This document shows, one piece after another, positions 10,085 to 18,441 of a stretch of 25,687 nucleotides of DNA. How positions within the stretch are numbered: position 1 is the stretch's first letter; the number at the start of each line of letters is the position of its first letter. Made by a program: the position numbers and the translations under genes. The notes beneath the pieces were generated by a model that did no database searches, was not told where the DNA came from, and saw only the letters and a list, made by a program, of their open reading frames with translations. This stretch comes from Gracilariopsis chorda (taxonomy: Eukaryota > Rhodophyta > Florideophyceae > Gracilariales > Gracilariaceae), in the NCBI GenBank assembly GCA_003194525.1, contig NBIV01000470.1, forward strand, positions 1 to 25,687, read 5' to 3'.

Positions 10085-10462
10085 ATGTCCTTTCTTTCTC
10101 GCGATATAGATAACTCATCTCGCCGAGAGGCATTGGTCAGCGGGCATCGAAATAAGAAGTGGTTTACATCTTTTTTCGCCTTTGTGCCGCACTCGTATCA
10201 AGCATTCTTATTGTCCATGTACGATCCTACAGGTGTGGTGACTGTACATGACAGCTGCAGATTGAAGCTATTATTGCTTCAACACCTCCAGCCATGTGCC
10301 CTCGGCAAGCACATGAGAGGCCACCACTCAGCGGGTAACCACCGTGAGTACTTTCTACTGAAGACCGTGAAGCCAGGATCGAGTCCTGCAACGGCGACAT
10401 CCCCCAGTTCTCTACAAGAATATTACATCTTCGTTTTACCTTTGCCCAAACCAAGTCTCTGA
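10085..10462 (+). CDS. Unrecognised 125-codon open frame
   Basis: The frame starts at an ATG preceded by GAAAGGAA and runs 125 codons without a recognisable domain, signal peptide or membrane segment. It faces the 3' end of the minus-strand vWA gene, 208 nt away. No TATA box was seen just upstream. Its composition is unremarkable, and an ORF of this length can occur by chance. I list it as a weak candidate only. Confidence 0.15.
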   Translation: MSFLSRDIDNSSRREALVSGHRNKKWFTSFFAFVPHSYQAFLLSMYDPTGVVTVHDSCRLKLLLLQHLQPCALGKHMRGHHSAGNHREYFLLKTVKPGSSPATATSPSSLQEYYIFVLPLPKPSL

Positions 10463-10574
10463 ATTCCGCCATTGGTGCACGTTGTACTAACCAGCGCACT
10501 AGCATTTTGAAGCAGGACGCAGGGGAAAGGGTGTACTACTGGCCTTTTACAGTTCCGCCATTTGTTATTTTCGA

Positions 10575-10580
10575 TTTATT
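10575..10580 (-). terminator. Polyadenylation signal of minus-strand vWA gene
   Basis: TTTATT on the + strand is AATAAA on the - strand, about 90 nt past the stop codon of the 10670-11368 gene. This is a normal distance for a compact eukaryotic 3' end. Confidence 0.5.
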
Positions 10581-10669
10581 CTATTGAGGAACTACATAGA
10601 AACAGGTTGAGGGAACCGAAGCTCTTCAAGTTTCTTTGGCCCATCCTCCGTGAACGCCAATCCTTCTGC

Positions 10670-11368
10670 TTACAAATCGAGAGAGATGCCACAGATCTCG
10701 GCCACTAGATCTTCCACCTTCTCGGACAGTTCATCGTAGTCATCAACAGTGAACACGCCTCCATTTTCTCCAGCAACCTCGCTCAGAATACGCTCGCCTT
10801 CCTTACCAGGGTATCCAATGCTAACGGTTGAAATTTCACCGCCGACTTTGCGCCTGAAGTTGTTGGCACGACGAATAGGGTCACCTCCCAACGTGTTTCT
10901 TCCATCGCCAATCACCACCATCTTGTTCACAATATTTGCGTCGGCGGCCTTCTTCCTTGCTCTACGCAGCTGTGAGTGACAGAATACAATGCCAGATCCG
11001 ACTGAAGTCTGGGAGTCGTGCCTGTATGGCGAAAACCCGACTTCTGTGTTGAAGGTGGCCACGTCACCGGTCATAGACGCGATCTTGTACGTGCGTCTTC
11101 CGTACTGTCCGGCGGCAAATTTGGTTCGGCGGTCATTGCCAAGAATAGCAGTGATATCGAGGATGAAATCCCTTCCATAGAAGAACTGCTGCTTAGTTAC
11201 AGAACCACTTGTATCCAAGGCAAAGCAGACATGAGCGAGACATCCACGGGCTTCCACTGCTTCTGAAGCAGTCCTTATGGTGTTTTGGTATCTGAGCTTT
11301 GCTTCCTCAACAGATCGACAGCTGGCGTACGCAAACAGCAAAGCGAGAACAAAGAAAAACTTTAACAT
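10670..11368 (-). CDS. Secreted vWA-domain protein with intact MIDAS motif
   Basis: This encodes a 232-residue, intronless protein. It opens with a clear signal peptide, MLKFFFVLALLFAYASC, and then one von Willebrand A domain from about residue 43 to the end. The MIDAS metal-binding motif DTSGS is at residues 52-56, with candidate partner residues T121 and D155 (in VVIGDGRNTLGG). vWA domains of this kind bind ligands through a divalent metal outside the cell, so an extracellular or cell-wall adhesion role is likely but unproven. Cysteines 43, 48, 130 and 226 are shared with the paralogue at 12588-13268, suggesting conserved disulphides. A TATA box lies 105 nt upstream and an AATAAA about 90 nt downstream. 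I find no break, and start and stop are clear. Confidence 0.92.
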   Translation of the reverse strand: MLKFFFVLALLFAYASCRSVEEAKLRYQNTIRTASEAVEARGCLAHVCFALDTSGSVTKQQFFYGRDFILDITAILGNDRRTKFAAGQYGRRTYKIASMTGDVATFNTEVGFSPYRHDSQTSVGSGIVFCHSQLRRARKKAADANIVNKMVVIGDGRNTLGGDPIRRANNFRRKVGGEISTVSIGYPGKEGERILSEVAGENGGVFTVDDYDELSEKVEDLVAEICGISLDL

Positions 11369-11470
11369 TTTTGTGATTGCGTTTGCGGTAGATGGTACTG
11401 GTTAGGAAGACTGATCAGATGAGTAGTTGAGGTGAGTTGAAGTTTCGCCGACTAAACCACAAGCTGGGTT

Positions 11471-11480
11471 ATTTATATAG
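11471..11480 (-). promoter_or_regulatory. TATA box of minus-strand vWA gene
   Basis: On the minus strand the sequence reads CTATATAAAT, about 105 nt before the ATG at 11368. This would place the transcript start near 11445 and give a 5' leader of about 75-80 nt without an intron. Confidence 0.65.
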
Positions 11481-12587
11481 AGGTCAAATGTGCTCCTGTT
11501 CTTCGACTATCGCCTCCTGCATCAGCAACACGTTGAATTGGATTAACAGGAAGTAAAGTCCAACAGAAGATTGTTGCTGACTTCTATTCATACAACACGA
11601 AAGAGCTTCTGCATATTAGGTGGCTGCCAATCTTCTCCATTAGAACCACGTTATGCATTCGATCTAACCCACAGGTACGGCTATTTGAAAATACAGGTCA
11701 TGAGCAACATGAAAAATGTTACCGGATCAAGTTCCGCTTGTGTCGTCATGAATTTGTTCCATGCGTACTTTGCCTACATGATCCACACTCACTGTGTTTT
11801 GCACCCCTTGCGAACACGAAAACTTCTCCTATCACGTTTGAAACGTGATAAATATCTTCGCAACCGAACAAGGAATTGTTAGCGTCGAGCTGTACACTGG
11901 CTCGGGAACCGCTCTTCTGGCAATAGTATACAGCCAACAAAGTTGCGTTGAGAACAGTCTTACCCTCGAGAGTGCGTCCTTTGCTGACGGGCACACCATG
12001 AACGAGATTTACGGTATTGCTTCTGCATTGGTGTCACGATGGAGGTAGACTGCCACAGTTTTTTAGACAGAATTAAGTAGGTTCTAACTCCCAAAGCCAT
12101 CAGCGAGCATATATGCGTACCTTCTGCAGTGCACACTCCTGGCTGCAGCGTTTGATGAAGTGTCCTGAGCACACAAGCTCGTGTGGCGTCGACGCGTCGC
12201 GCACCGCTGGTGTCTGCCTTGCTAATTTTATACTGCGGTTTGCCTGGCTCAAACTGGAAACGCCGCTGTAATCCTTTTGTATGCAACAAGTTGTAAAGCC
12301 AGCGAACTCAAGTCCAACATCCTTGCAGCCGCCACACCTCACTTCCCTTTCGGAGATGCTTTATGGAAGCTGGGCTGCTGGAACCATCGACAGGAGGGTT
12401 TAGTTCTTGGGACATAAGCAACTGTCAATGTTTTTCACGAAAAGCAAGAATGCCAGCGATACGTAGTCTGTTTCCGATTTCCATAGTGCGTCTATGTCAA
12501 AGATTCCGTTCGCCAGCTTCAAAACTCGCTTTCTGTCTCTTGTAACCCTGGCTTCTTCCGCAAACGAAGTTCCCCTACTGTGGTCAA
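11481..12587. other. Intergenic spacer between the divergent vWA genes
   Basis: About 1.1 kb separates the promoter of the left gene from the start of the right gene. Several short frames on both strands lack any domain or composition bias. The one notable site is the 21-bp palindrome at 11830-11850. I see no clear TATA box for the right-hand gene. Confidence 0.6.
11830..11850. promoter_or_regulatory. 21-bp palindrome between the vWA genes
   Basis: TATCACGTTT (11830-11839) is followed by one base and then the exact reverse complement AAACGTGATA (11841-11850). Such symmetric sites often bind dimeric regulators, and its place in a divergent spacer fits. Function is inferred only. Confidence 0.45.
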
Positions 12588-13268
12588 ATGAATTCGTCAA
12601 GGTCCACGTACCTTCTGATGGCAATATGTGCCTATTACGCCTTCTTCCTTTCCGATCGCTCAGTCGCAGCAGACGCACTTTGTTCGGAAACCGTAAACGT
12701 TCGGAAATCAGAGAAAACTAAACGTCGTTTACCGTCGTGTCCCGTATCCGTGTGCTTTGGGATAGACGGAGGGAGGCTAACAAGGACCCAGGTCAGACTA
12801 CAAAGGAACTTCTTTCGAGATCTCTTGAAGTCTCTTTCGAGGCGTAAGCACGTCAAAGTGGCCGCTGTGGAGTTCGGAGCAGCAAACAGAAGGTTATTCA
12901 AACTCACCTCGGACTTGGCTGAGGCTATAGAGATAGCTTCAAATATTCCGTTCAGGGGAGATGAACTTGCAAGTGTGAGTAGCTCGATTGTGTATTGCGA
13001 CAGCATACTTCGCCACGAAGAAAAGAGATCAGTGCGAATGGTTCTCTTTAGTGACGGAACTAATACCCTAGGAGGCAGCCCAGGGCGAAGGGCAGAGGTT
13101 TTCCGAACGAGGGCGGAAGGTGATATCATAGCCATCTCTCTGACGGATTCGGACAATAAGATACTGAAGGAAGTTACTGCTAAGAACACTAGAAACATCT
13201 TTGTTCTAGATTCAGATGAGTACGATCCGCTCCTTAGAAAAGTGACTGATCGATTGTGTGATGTGTGA
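12588..13268 (+). CDS. Secreted vWA-domain paralogue lacking the MIDAS motif
   Basis: This 226-residue intronless protein has a hydrophobic leader (residues about 9-21, LLMAICAYYAFFL) with a likely cleavage near SVAADA, then one vWA domain from about residue 50. It aligns with the 10670-11368 protein: CPVSVCFGIDGG matches CLAHVCFALDTSG, and FSDGTNTLGGSPGRRAEVF matches the GDGRNTLGGDPIRRANNF region. The MIDAS DxSxS is replaced by DGGRL at residues 60-64, so metal-dependent ligand binding is probably lost although D156 remains. Cysteines 51, 56, 137 and 224 keep the spacing of the paralogue. I chose ATG 12588 because it starts directly before the signal peptide. An AATAAA follows 67 nt after the stop. 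The pair looks like an inverted duplication that has diverged strongly. Confidence 0.88.
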   Translation: MNSSRSTYLLMAICAYYAFFLSDRSVAADALCSETVNVRKSEKTKRRLPSCPVSVCFGIDGGRLTRTQVRLQRNFFRDLLKSLSRRKHVKVAAVEFGAANRRLFKLTSDLAEAIEIASNIPFRGDELASVSSSIVYCDSILRHEEKRSVRMVLFSDGTNTLGGSPGRRAEVFRTRAEGDIIAISLTDSDNKILKEVTAKNTRNIFVLDSDEYDPLLRKVTDRLCDV

Positions 13269-13334
13269 TCATGTCATCCGATGCATGGAAGATGATTTAA
13301 ATGAGTATACATGCATCGGTGAGAGCTGTGAGTG

Positions 13335-13340
13335 AATAAA
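13335..13340 (+). terminator. Polyadenylation signal of plus-strand vWA gene
   Basis: AATAAA lies 67 nt after the TGA at 13266-13268, at a usual distance for a compact gene. Confidence 0.5.
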
Positions 13341-14094
13341 TGAGTCCGTCGTGCGTGCTTTGCGTTCGTACTATATTGTACAATCATTTCTACGACACAA
13401 TTTACGCTCATTCAAACGTAATCTAACCAACGCAGAGTTCAAACTTAGCTTCCGACTGCGATTTCAAAGAAACACAAGCTGTGTCACTCATCCCACAAAC
13501 ATATTGTAAGTTTATTTAAGATCTTACGCAACCATGAGTACTATAACCACAACTTCTAGTGCAGTTCACTTATGTAAACGACTCTCGCGCAGAGCCTCTT
13601 CACAATGTGAAGTTCACATGCAGTGTGCTCGTCGAGGATCGTAGAAGCTTTTCCCGAACTTCGTCCATCCCAACATGAAAGAGCTAATGTGCGCATGGGA
13701 TGAATGCATGGAGTGCGTAACCAAAGCTGCGGTTCTTTGCTGGAAAGAAGGTCATTGGCACCATTCCGCCTCCACAACGCGAAATAGAGTTACACAGCAA
13801 TGCATCGAGCAAGCAATTCTTTCAAGCTTCGCGAGAGCCTTATTTCAACAAACGGACCAATAAAATTGCGTTTTTGGCGCGCTTCACACTGAAAGGCACC
13901 GTCCTTGCTGTATCTTCTTCCCGAGGCAGTCTCGTGCTCGAGAGGGGCAATGACTGAGCACGTTCTGCTGTCCATGTTGTTCACATATCTTGGCTATTTT
14001 AAGCGCTAGGCAAGCAAAGCGTGAATGCGTTTGCGTGCATGCCTGCGACGGTTCCTTCAAATGCAGCAGCAATCCCGTCGGTCGCGAAATTGGT
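13341..14094. other. No recognisable gene
   Basis: Several short frames occur on both strands, none longer than about 75 codons with a recognisable motif. No RNA gene or repeat was identified. Confidence 0.5.
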
Positions 14095-14156
14095 AGAATG
14101 TTCCAGCACTGCTGGAACACACGTGTAGAGTGCTCCAGCAGTGTCTGGAGCATTCT
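14095..14156. repeat. Nested inverted repeat, 25-26-nt arms
   Basis: AGAATGTTCCAGCACTGCTG and the next bases (arm 14095-14119) pair with 14131-14156 across an 11-nt loop, with a few G:T or unpaired positions. Each arm is also self-complementary: TTCCAGCA pairs with TGCTGGAA inside the left arm, and TGCTCCAG with CTGGAGCA inside the right. The DNA can therefore fold as one long stem or as two small hairpins. Confidence 0.75.
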
Positions 14157-14336
14157 AAGCTTGGCTGGCCTAGCATTACCACTGTATTCGGTGATGCAGG
14201 CGCCAGTTGCTAAATTACTATTGGTTAGTGTGCAGCTCCAGAGGCTTATGGAAGCCAATGGAGTAACCTAGACGCACACATGAGTAAGTAGCAAATAGTA
14301 ATGCGTTTCTATGTAGCTTTGTATGCTTTTTGACTC

Positions 14337-14343
14337 TATAAAA
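14337..14343 (+). promoter_or_regulatory. TATA box with no intact gene downstream
   Basis: CTCTATAAAATGGC is a strong TATA-box context. Downstream lies a C/A-rich stretch like the 5' leader of the left vWA gene, but no ATG opens a convincing frame. Coding-like residues LVRPLLLFAYFKCG at about 14458-14499 resemble a signal peptide that lacks a Met. Confidence 0.4.
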
Positions 14344-14472
14344 TGGCGAGTTGAGCACCGGGCTTCGGTCGGGACTCATCCCAAGAATCACATCATAACT
14401 TCCTCACCCCGACAACTGTCTCAACTAGTACTATCAACCATCAACTCGCAACCGCACTTAGTGAGACCCTTG

Positions 14473-14848
14473 CTACTTTTTGCATACTTCAAGTGCGGCA
14501 TTACCGTCTCTGCGAACGGTTGAAGCGCCCTTCGCGTAGACGGGAGACGAGTAATGTGTATCAAAGGCGCTTTTGTCGTCTGTGAGCTCCCACCGGAGCT
14601 TCGCTCGAATAACGGTGACGGTCGAAAGACTTGGTGGTGTCCGGCCGGAAGTGCTTGACGGGACGCTGTCCGCAGGCAACATGCCGTGCAACCTCTCTTG
14701 AAAAGGGCCAGATTTGGTATAGGGTGAAAGCATATCCCGCTGGTAGTAGCTCTTCTTCGGGAGCCCTGTAAGGATTGTGCGCACCTGCTTCTGGTTGGTG
14801 CAAAAGTGGGTAGGCTGCAGAAATCACTTCATATTCGGATTGTCTCAC
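14473..14848 (-). pseudogene. Unrecognised minus-strand coding remnant
   Basis: Two overlapping minus-strand frames (14848-14561 and 14784-14473) look more protein-like than the surroundings. The first gives SEYEVISAAYPLLHQPEAGA and the second KLRWELTDDKSAFDTHYSSP. A single frame change near 14650-14700 would link them into one reading. I recognise no family. It may be the end of a broken gene or an unknown element. Confidence 0.25.
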
Positions 14849-14856
14849 CAGAAGCC

Positions 14857-15400
14857 GAGACTCTGACTCTTAGTGACCCTTGAAATAATTCTTGGGTTGT
14901 GCGCCGTTTCAAGAAGTATCAAGAAGTTTGTGTTTGGATTGAGCCCTGTGCTCTCCTTTTTTATTTGTTGTTATCGGTGCAGGTTGAGTCTTTTTGGTCC
15001 CTGCATTGGTCGTTCGTTTGATCTTTTGTTCGTGTCATTTCATTTTGTTGGGGCTTCCAGCTACGAGGAACGCCCTTTTTAGGCTAATTTTTCATTTCTT
15101 TTGGCCCCGTGCGTCACCGTCTCGTGATGGCGCCCACAAATTCTATCGTCCAGAAGCGTTCCGGTACCCTGATAATGAGAATGTTGCCACAGCATAATAG
15201 GAAACAAGCATTTGAATACACGATTAAGTCATCGTGAACGGGTCCGACTCTCGCCTGGTTCAATCAGTATTATTGAGATTTTCAAGCGTTTTGAGAGAAG
15301 CTCTTTTAAGATTCTGCAAAGAATGTACATTTCAGACTTCTGGAACAACAATTTTGAAGTGCAACGCCCTCAGGGAGGGATTCTGGGTACTTGAACGCTT
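14857..15400. other. No recognisable gene, left flank of the retrotransposon
   Basis: A hydrophobic 69-codon frame at 14873-15082 is probably chance in a T-rich stretch. No feature could be supported. Confidence 0.45.
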
Positions 15401-15415
15401 TCCCGATATTATCGG

Positions 15416-16267
15416 TTGTGTAGTGTGTATATGAACTACGCCCCACAATGGTGGGTATGGACACGTGGGACACGGTTTTGGGTCAATTGGCGGTTGGCCA
15501 CAGTAGTGGATGTTGCCACGGAATGTGGAGTATTTTAGTTAATTTTATTTATTATTTTCACACCCATTTCTGGGAAGCTAGTACTTAGTGCGACGGCGCA
15601 CTGCCGTCGCACCAGTAAACCTTCCCCAACAAGGGACCCCAACCTGGGGAATTGGCTCTGAGCTTTACCGCCTCCGCGTGTTCTCAACTCCTCCTAGGAG
15701 GGAAGCACCGTAGTGTACGGAAGTTCACCCCCCTTGCACATCTAAAGGAGACCCATCATTGGGAGTACTAATTGTTCCAATCATATTGGTGTTTCGCCCT
15801 GTATAGGGAGTCCTGTCCACCGGCATTGCCGTATCTACTCGTCGCTCTCGCGACCCACTTCGTCCTTCCTCTTTCCCCTTTTTAGGGTAGCACCTCCCGC
15901 TATCCGCGGCCCTCGTGTGCGCATCCGCCCACTCACCCCCACTTACGTGGAAACATACCTCTACTGAGGATCACACCCCGCTCACGCGGATACCGATTCT
16001 TCGCCTTCACCTCCCTGCGCGAGTCGCGACAGGTGTCCCTGGTCTTACAAACCGGCTTCGCCGTGACACCTCTGGGAGGGCTCTACCCAGCTGGGTTCAC
16101 CTCGTGAGAGGAAGATCCCGGACGTCTTTCGGTGTTTTTTCCCTTTGGGGCATTGCACCACAAAGTGGTCTCCCGACCTAGAATCGGTTTCTGTTTTCCC
16201 TCTTACGAGGTTTGTTTTTTTTTACCGGAAGTTCCGTGATCGTTTCCCGTCGTAACGGTATTTTCTC
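15416..16267 (+). other. Probable 5' LTR and untranslated leader
   Basis: This stretch precedes gag. An AT-rich strip (about 15530-15560) could supply a promoter. It is followed by a perfect 10-bp hairpin, GTGCGACGGC to GCCGTCGCAC (15588-15612), then a pyrimidine-rich, hairpin-dense leader of about 650 nt. No clear tRNA primer-binding site was found. TGGCGCCG at 16388 recalls an Asp-tRNA site but lies inside the gag start region, so I do not rely on it. Confidence 0.5.
15588..15612. repeat. Perfect 10-bp hairpin at start of the hairpin-rich block
   Basis: GTGCGACGGC pairs with GCCGTCGCAC around the 5-nt loop GCACT. It is the longest perfect stem I checked in the block. Confidence 0.9.
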
Positions 16268-17346
16268 ATGTCGAGAAATCCCTCCGACGCGGAGCCAGCG
16301 GTTACGCGTAGTCGCTCCCGCGACAACGCGGACACTTCCGAAGTTCGGTTCGTACCCCGTATCCCTATACGGACAAGTTCCAGCCGTGCTGGCGCCGCTT
16401 CATCGCGGAACGATACCCCCGACCGGGAACCCCGGAACCTCCTTTTGCCCTCGTTATACCCCTGCAGGGTAATGCAGCATCGGCTCCGGCTGTTGCTGCA
16501 GTGCCCCAGGCACCCCGGCCTGCTCCCGCTGTCGCGGCTTCAAGCCCCCGTGGAACGGGCGATAACACCCCCCAGGGGACTTCCCTGGAATCCCAGGTCC
16601 GCGCTCTGTGGACCGCCCATGACAGCCTTGTAGGGGAACTAAAATCCCTCCAAGAGGTGGTCTCGGCAACCCCCGTAAAGGAGGTCGCCGAGGAGCTCCG
16701 TATTTTACGGTCTGACGTCAACTCCGTGTTGGAGAGTTTGGGACAACCCGCCGCCTTCATCGAAGGAGTTGAAGCCCGATTTGATCGGATTGGTGCCCGC
16801 CTGGAGACGCTGGAGCAGTTCGTCCTCATGGACAAACCATCCCCGGGTGATCCGGTCAACGAGGCATCGCACAACGACCAGCTTGCTGGGAAGAAGAAAC
16901 GCCGTCACCGACGGAAACATCACCGAAAATATTCGGACTCCGATTCTTCGACATCGTCGGACTCACCCCGAAACCATTCGGTTAGGTCGAGCTCCTCGGA
17001 CTCCGACTCGGAGGACGAGAAGCGAGGCTACTCCTCCCGCTCGAAGCGGTCATCGGCCACTGAAGGTGTGGTCCGAACCCGCCAGAAGGGGAGAAGACAC
17101 CCCGGTCTCCGGGAATTGAAACCGACAAACCCGGATTACCGGAAGCTTTTATCATACCGGTACTACCGGCTTGAAGATTCGTCACTTGGACGTACGCCCC
17201 GTGGTACGGGAAAGGTGCGAGAATGCATTAAGCGAATGCAGCTCTCGCTCCGCAACCAGTATTTTACTGGAGAGGACCCAGTCCTAGTACTGGATTTCCT
17301 ATCCCGCTTTGTAGCGGAGGCCGATATCCTCGGTATGAATGAGTGA
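16268..17346 (+). pseudogene. gag: gag, N-terminal part
   Basis: Gag packages the element RNA into particles. ATG 16268 begins MSRNPSDAEPAVTRSRSRDN, which looks native, but the rest of this part is in another frame (open from 16312, running to 17346), so a frame change lies near 16440-16455. The second frame has an Ala/Pro-rich start, then a likely coiled coil (about residues 20-105 counted from 16501, with LESQVRALWTAHDSLVGELK), then a Lys/Arg- and Ser/Asp-rich stretch (SDSDSSTSSDS, SSSSDSDSEDEK) like RS-domain sequence. It ends at an in-frame TGA, 17344-17346, after which the same frame continues into the next part. Confidence 0.8.
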
Positions 17347-17620
17347 CAAGCCTATTTGGCTTTACCGTATTTCTTACGGGGAGTGGCGGAGGACCAATAC
17401 ACCTCTGTCAGAGGATCTTCTCGCGCCTCCGAGGGAGGAGTTACTTGCTGGCCGGAGGCTGTGCAGTATCTTCTGCGCTCCTACGCCACCAACACCGCTA
17501 TTCAGCAGGCTATCCTCGCTTTGCGAGATACACGCCAGCGTGCTGGAGAGACCGAGACTGATTACTCGGTGCGCCTTAACAAGGCTTTCCACAGATGTGG
17601 TAACGTATACCCCGCTGGGG
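17224..17620. repeat. Sample of the hairpin array in gag
   Basis: In 397 nt I find stems at 17224-17240 (TGCATT/AATGCA), 17256-17270 (CCAGTA/TACTGG), 17304-17317 (CCGCT/AGCGG), 17321-17333, 17365-17379 (CCGTA/TACGG), 17402-17414, 17515-17527 (CTCGC/GCGAG), 17535-17546, 17551-17570 (ACCGAG/CTCGGT), 17589-17600 (CCACA/TGTGG) and 17610-17620 (CCCC/GGGG). Confidence 0.85.
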
Positions 17621-18441
17621 AGCGCAGTACCATGTTCATTGATGGTCTTGACCCGGCAATCCGGAGTTTAGTTACCCGTTATCGGGAGGAAAAGCGAAGG
17701 ATCACCTACCTCGAGCTGGTCCAACACGCTCGAGCGGAAGGGGATGCACTTCGTGCAAGAACTCCGAACAATCGGTCTAAATCCGCCAAGGCGTTGTTGC
17801 TGGAAAGCGAAGCTTCCTCTCTCCCGCTCACCGCGGATGGGAACCCTGGACAGGAATTTGATACCGTGCATTTAGCGCAGGGGGATGGTGTGTCGATACC
17901 CACCAGTGAGTTACCGTCAACGATGGAGATGTCCCATGATACGGGAACAGAAGATCCCGTTCTATACGGTGGTAACAGTCGGGTTCAACCCCAACGACTC
18001 CCGTTTTCAAACGGTCAATCCCGTTATCAACGGCCTGGATGGACTGACACCCGCCCTGCGGTTCGCTTCTCCGATACTCGGAATAATAATCCGCGTGTCG
18101 CGGTGCTGGCTCTCATTTGCCACCTGTGCTATGCCCATGGCCATACCTCTCCTCAGTGTATTTGTTCACTGAAGGATATGGCCAAGGTGGTGGCAAATTA
18201 TGAGGCCCTCACTCCAGAGGAGAAACGTTCCGTCCCGACGGCTTCCTACCTCCGTGCTAAAACGGACTTTTCCCACGCCCTACCACAGACCCCGCGTGCG
18301 CGGCAAGCTTCATACCTCCCGATTCGGGAGATCATGCAACCATCCGTTGCGACCCCCGCTTATGCGGATAGAAACCCCCGTCAACCGTATGAAGCACTCG
18401 TTGTCGAGGAAACCAACCCAAAGCCGAAAGCGGAAAACTAA
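17347..18441 (+). pseudogene. gag: gag, capsid and nucleocapsid part
   Basis: This continues the previous gag part in the same frame after a TGA. It opens QAYLALPYFLRGVAEDQY, a retrotransposon-gag capsid pattern, with ETETDYSVRLNKAF further on. Near 18117-18158 it has the zinc knuckle CHLCYAHGHTSPQC, exactly C-x2-C-x4-H-x4-C, which binds nucleic acid. The frame stops at TAA 18439-18441. The pol frame is already open from 18393, one base back, so gag and pol overlap by about 48 nt. Without the TGA, gag would be roughly 720 codons, long for the family because of the Ser-rich stretch. Confidence 0.85.

Noticed and set aside
12635..13198. 187-codon open frame on the minus strand
   Set aside because: It is the antisense shadow of the vWA gene at 12588-13268, which has a signal peptide, conserved cysteines and a paralogue.
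14345..14395. tRNA-like stretch with a GGTCGGGACTCATCCC segment
   Set aside because: No acceptor, D-arm or anticodon arm can be paired in the expected places.
16388..16395. TGGCGCCG as a tRNA-Asp primer-binding site
   Set aside because: It lies inside the gag start region rather than after an LTR, and the match ends after eight bases.
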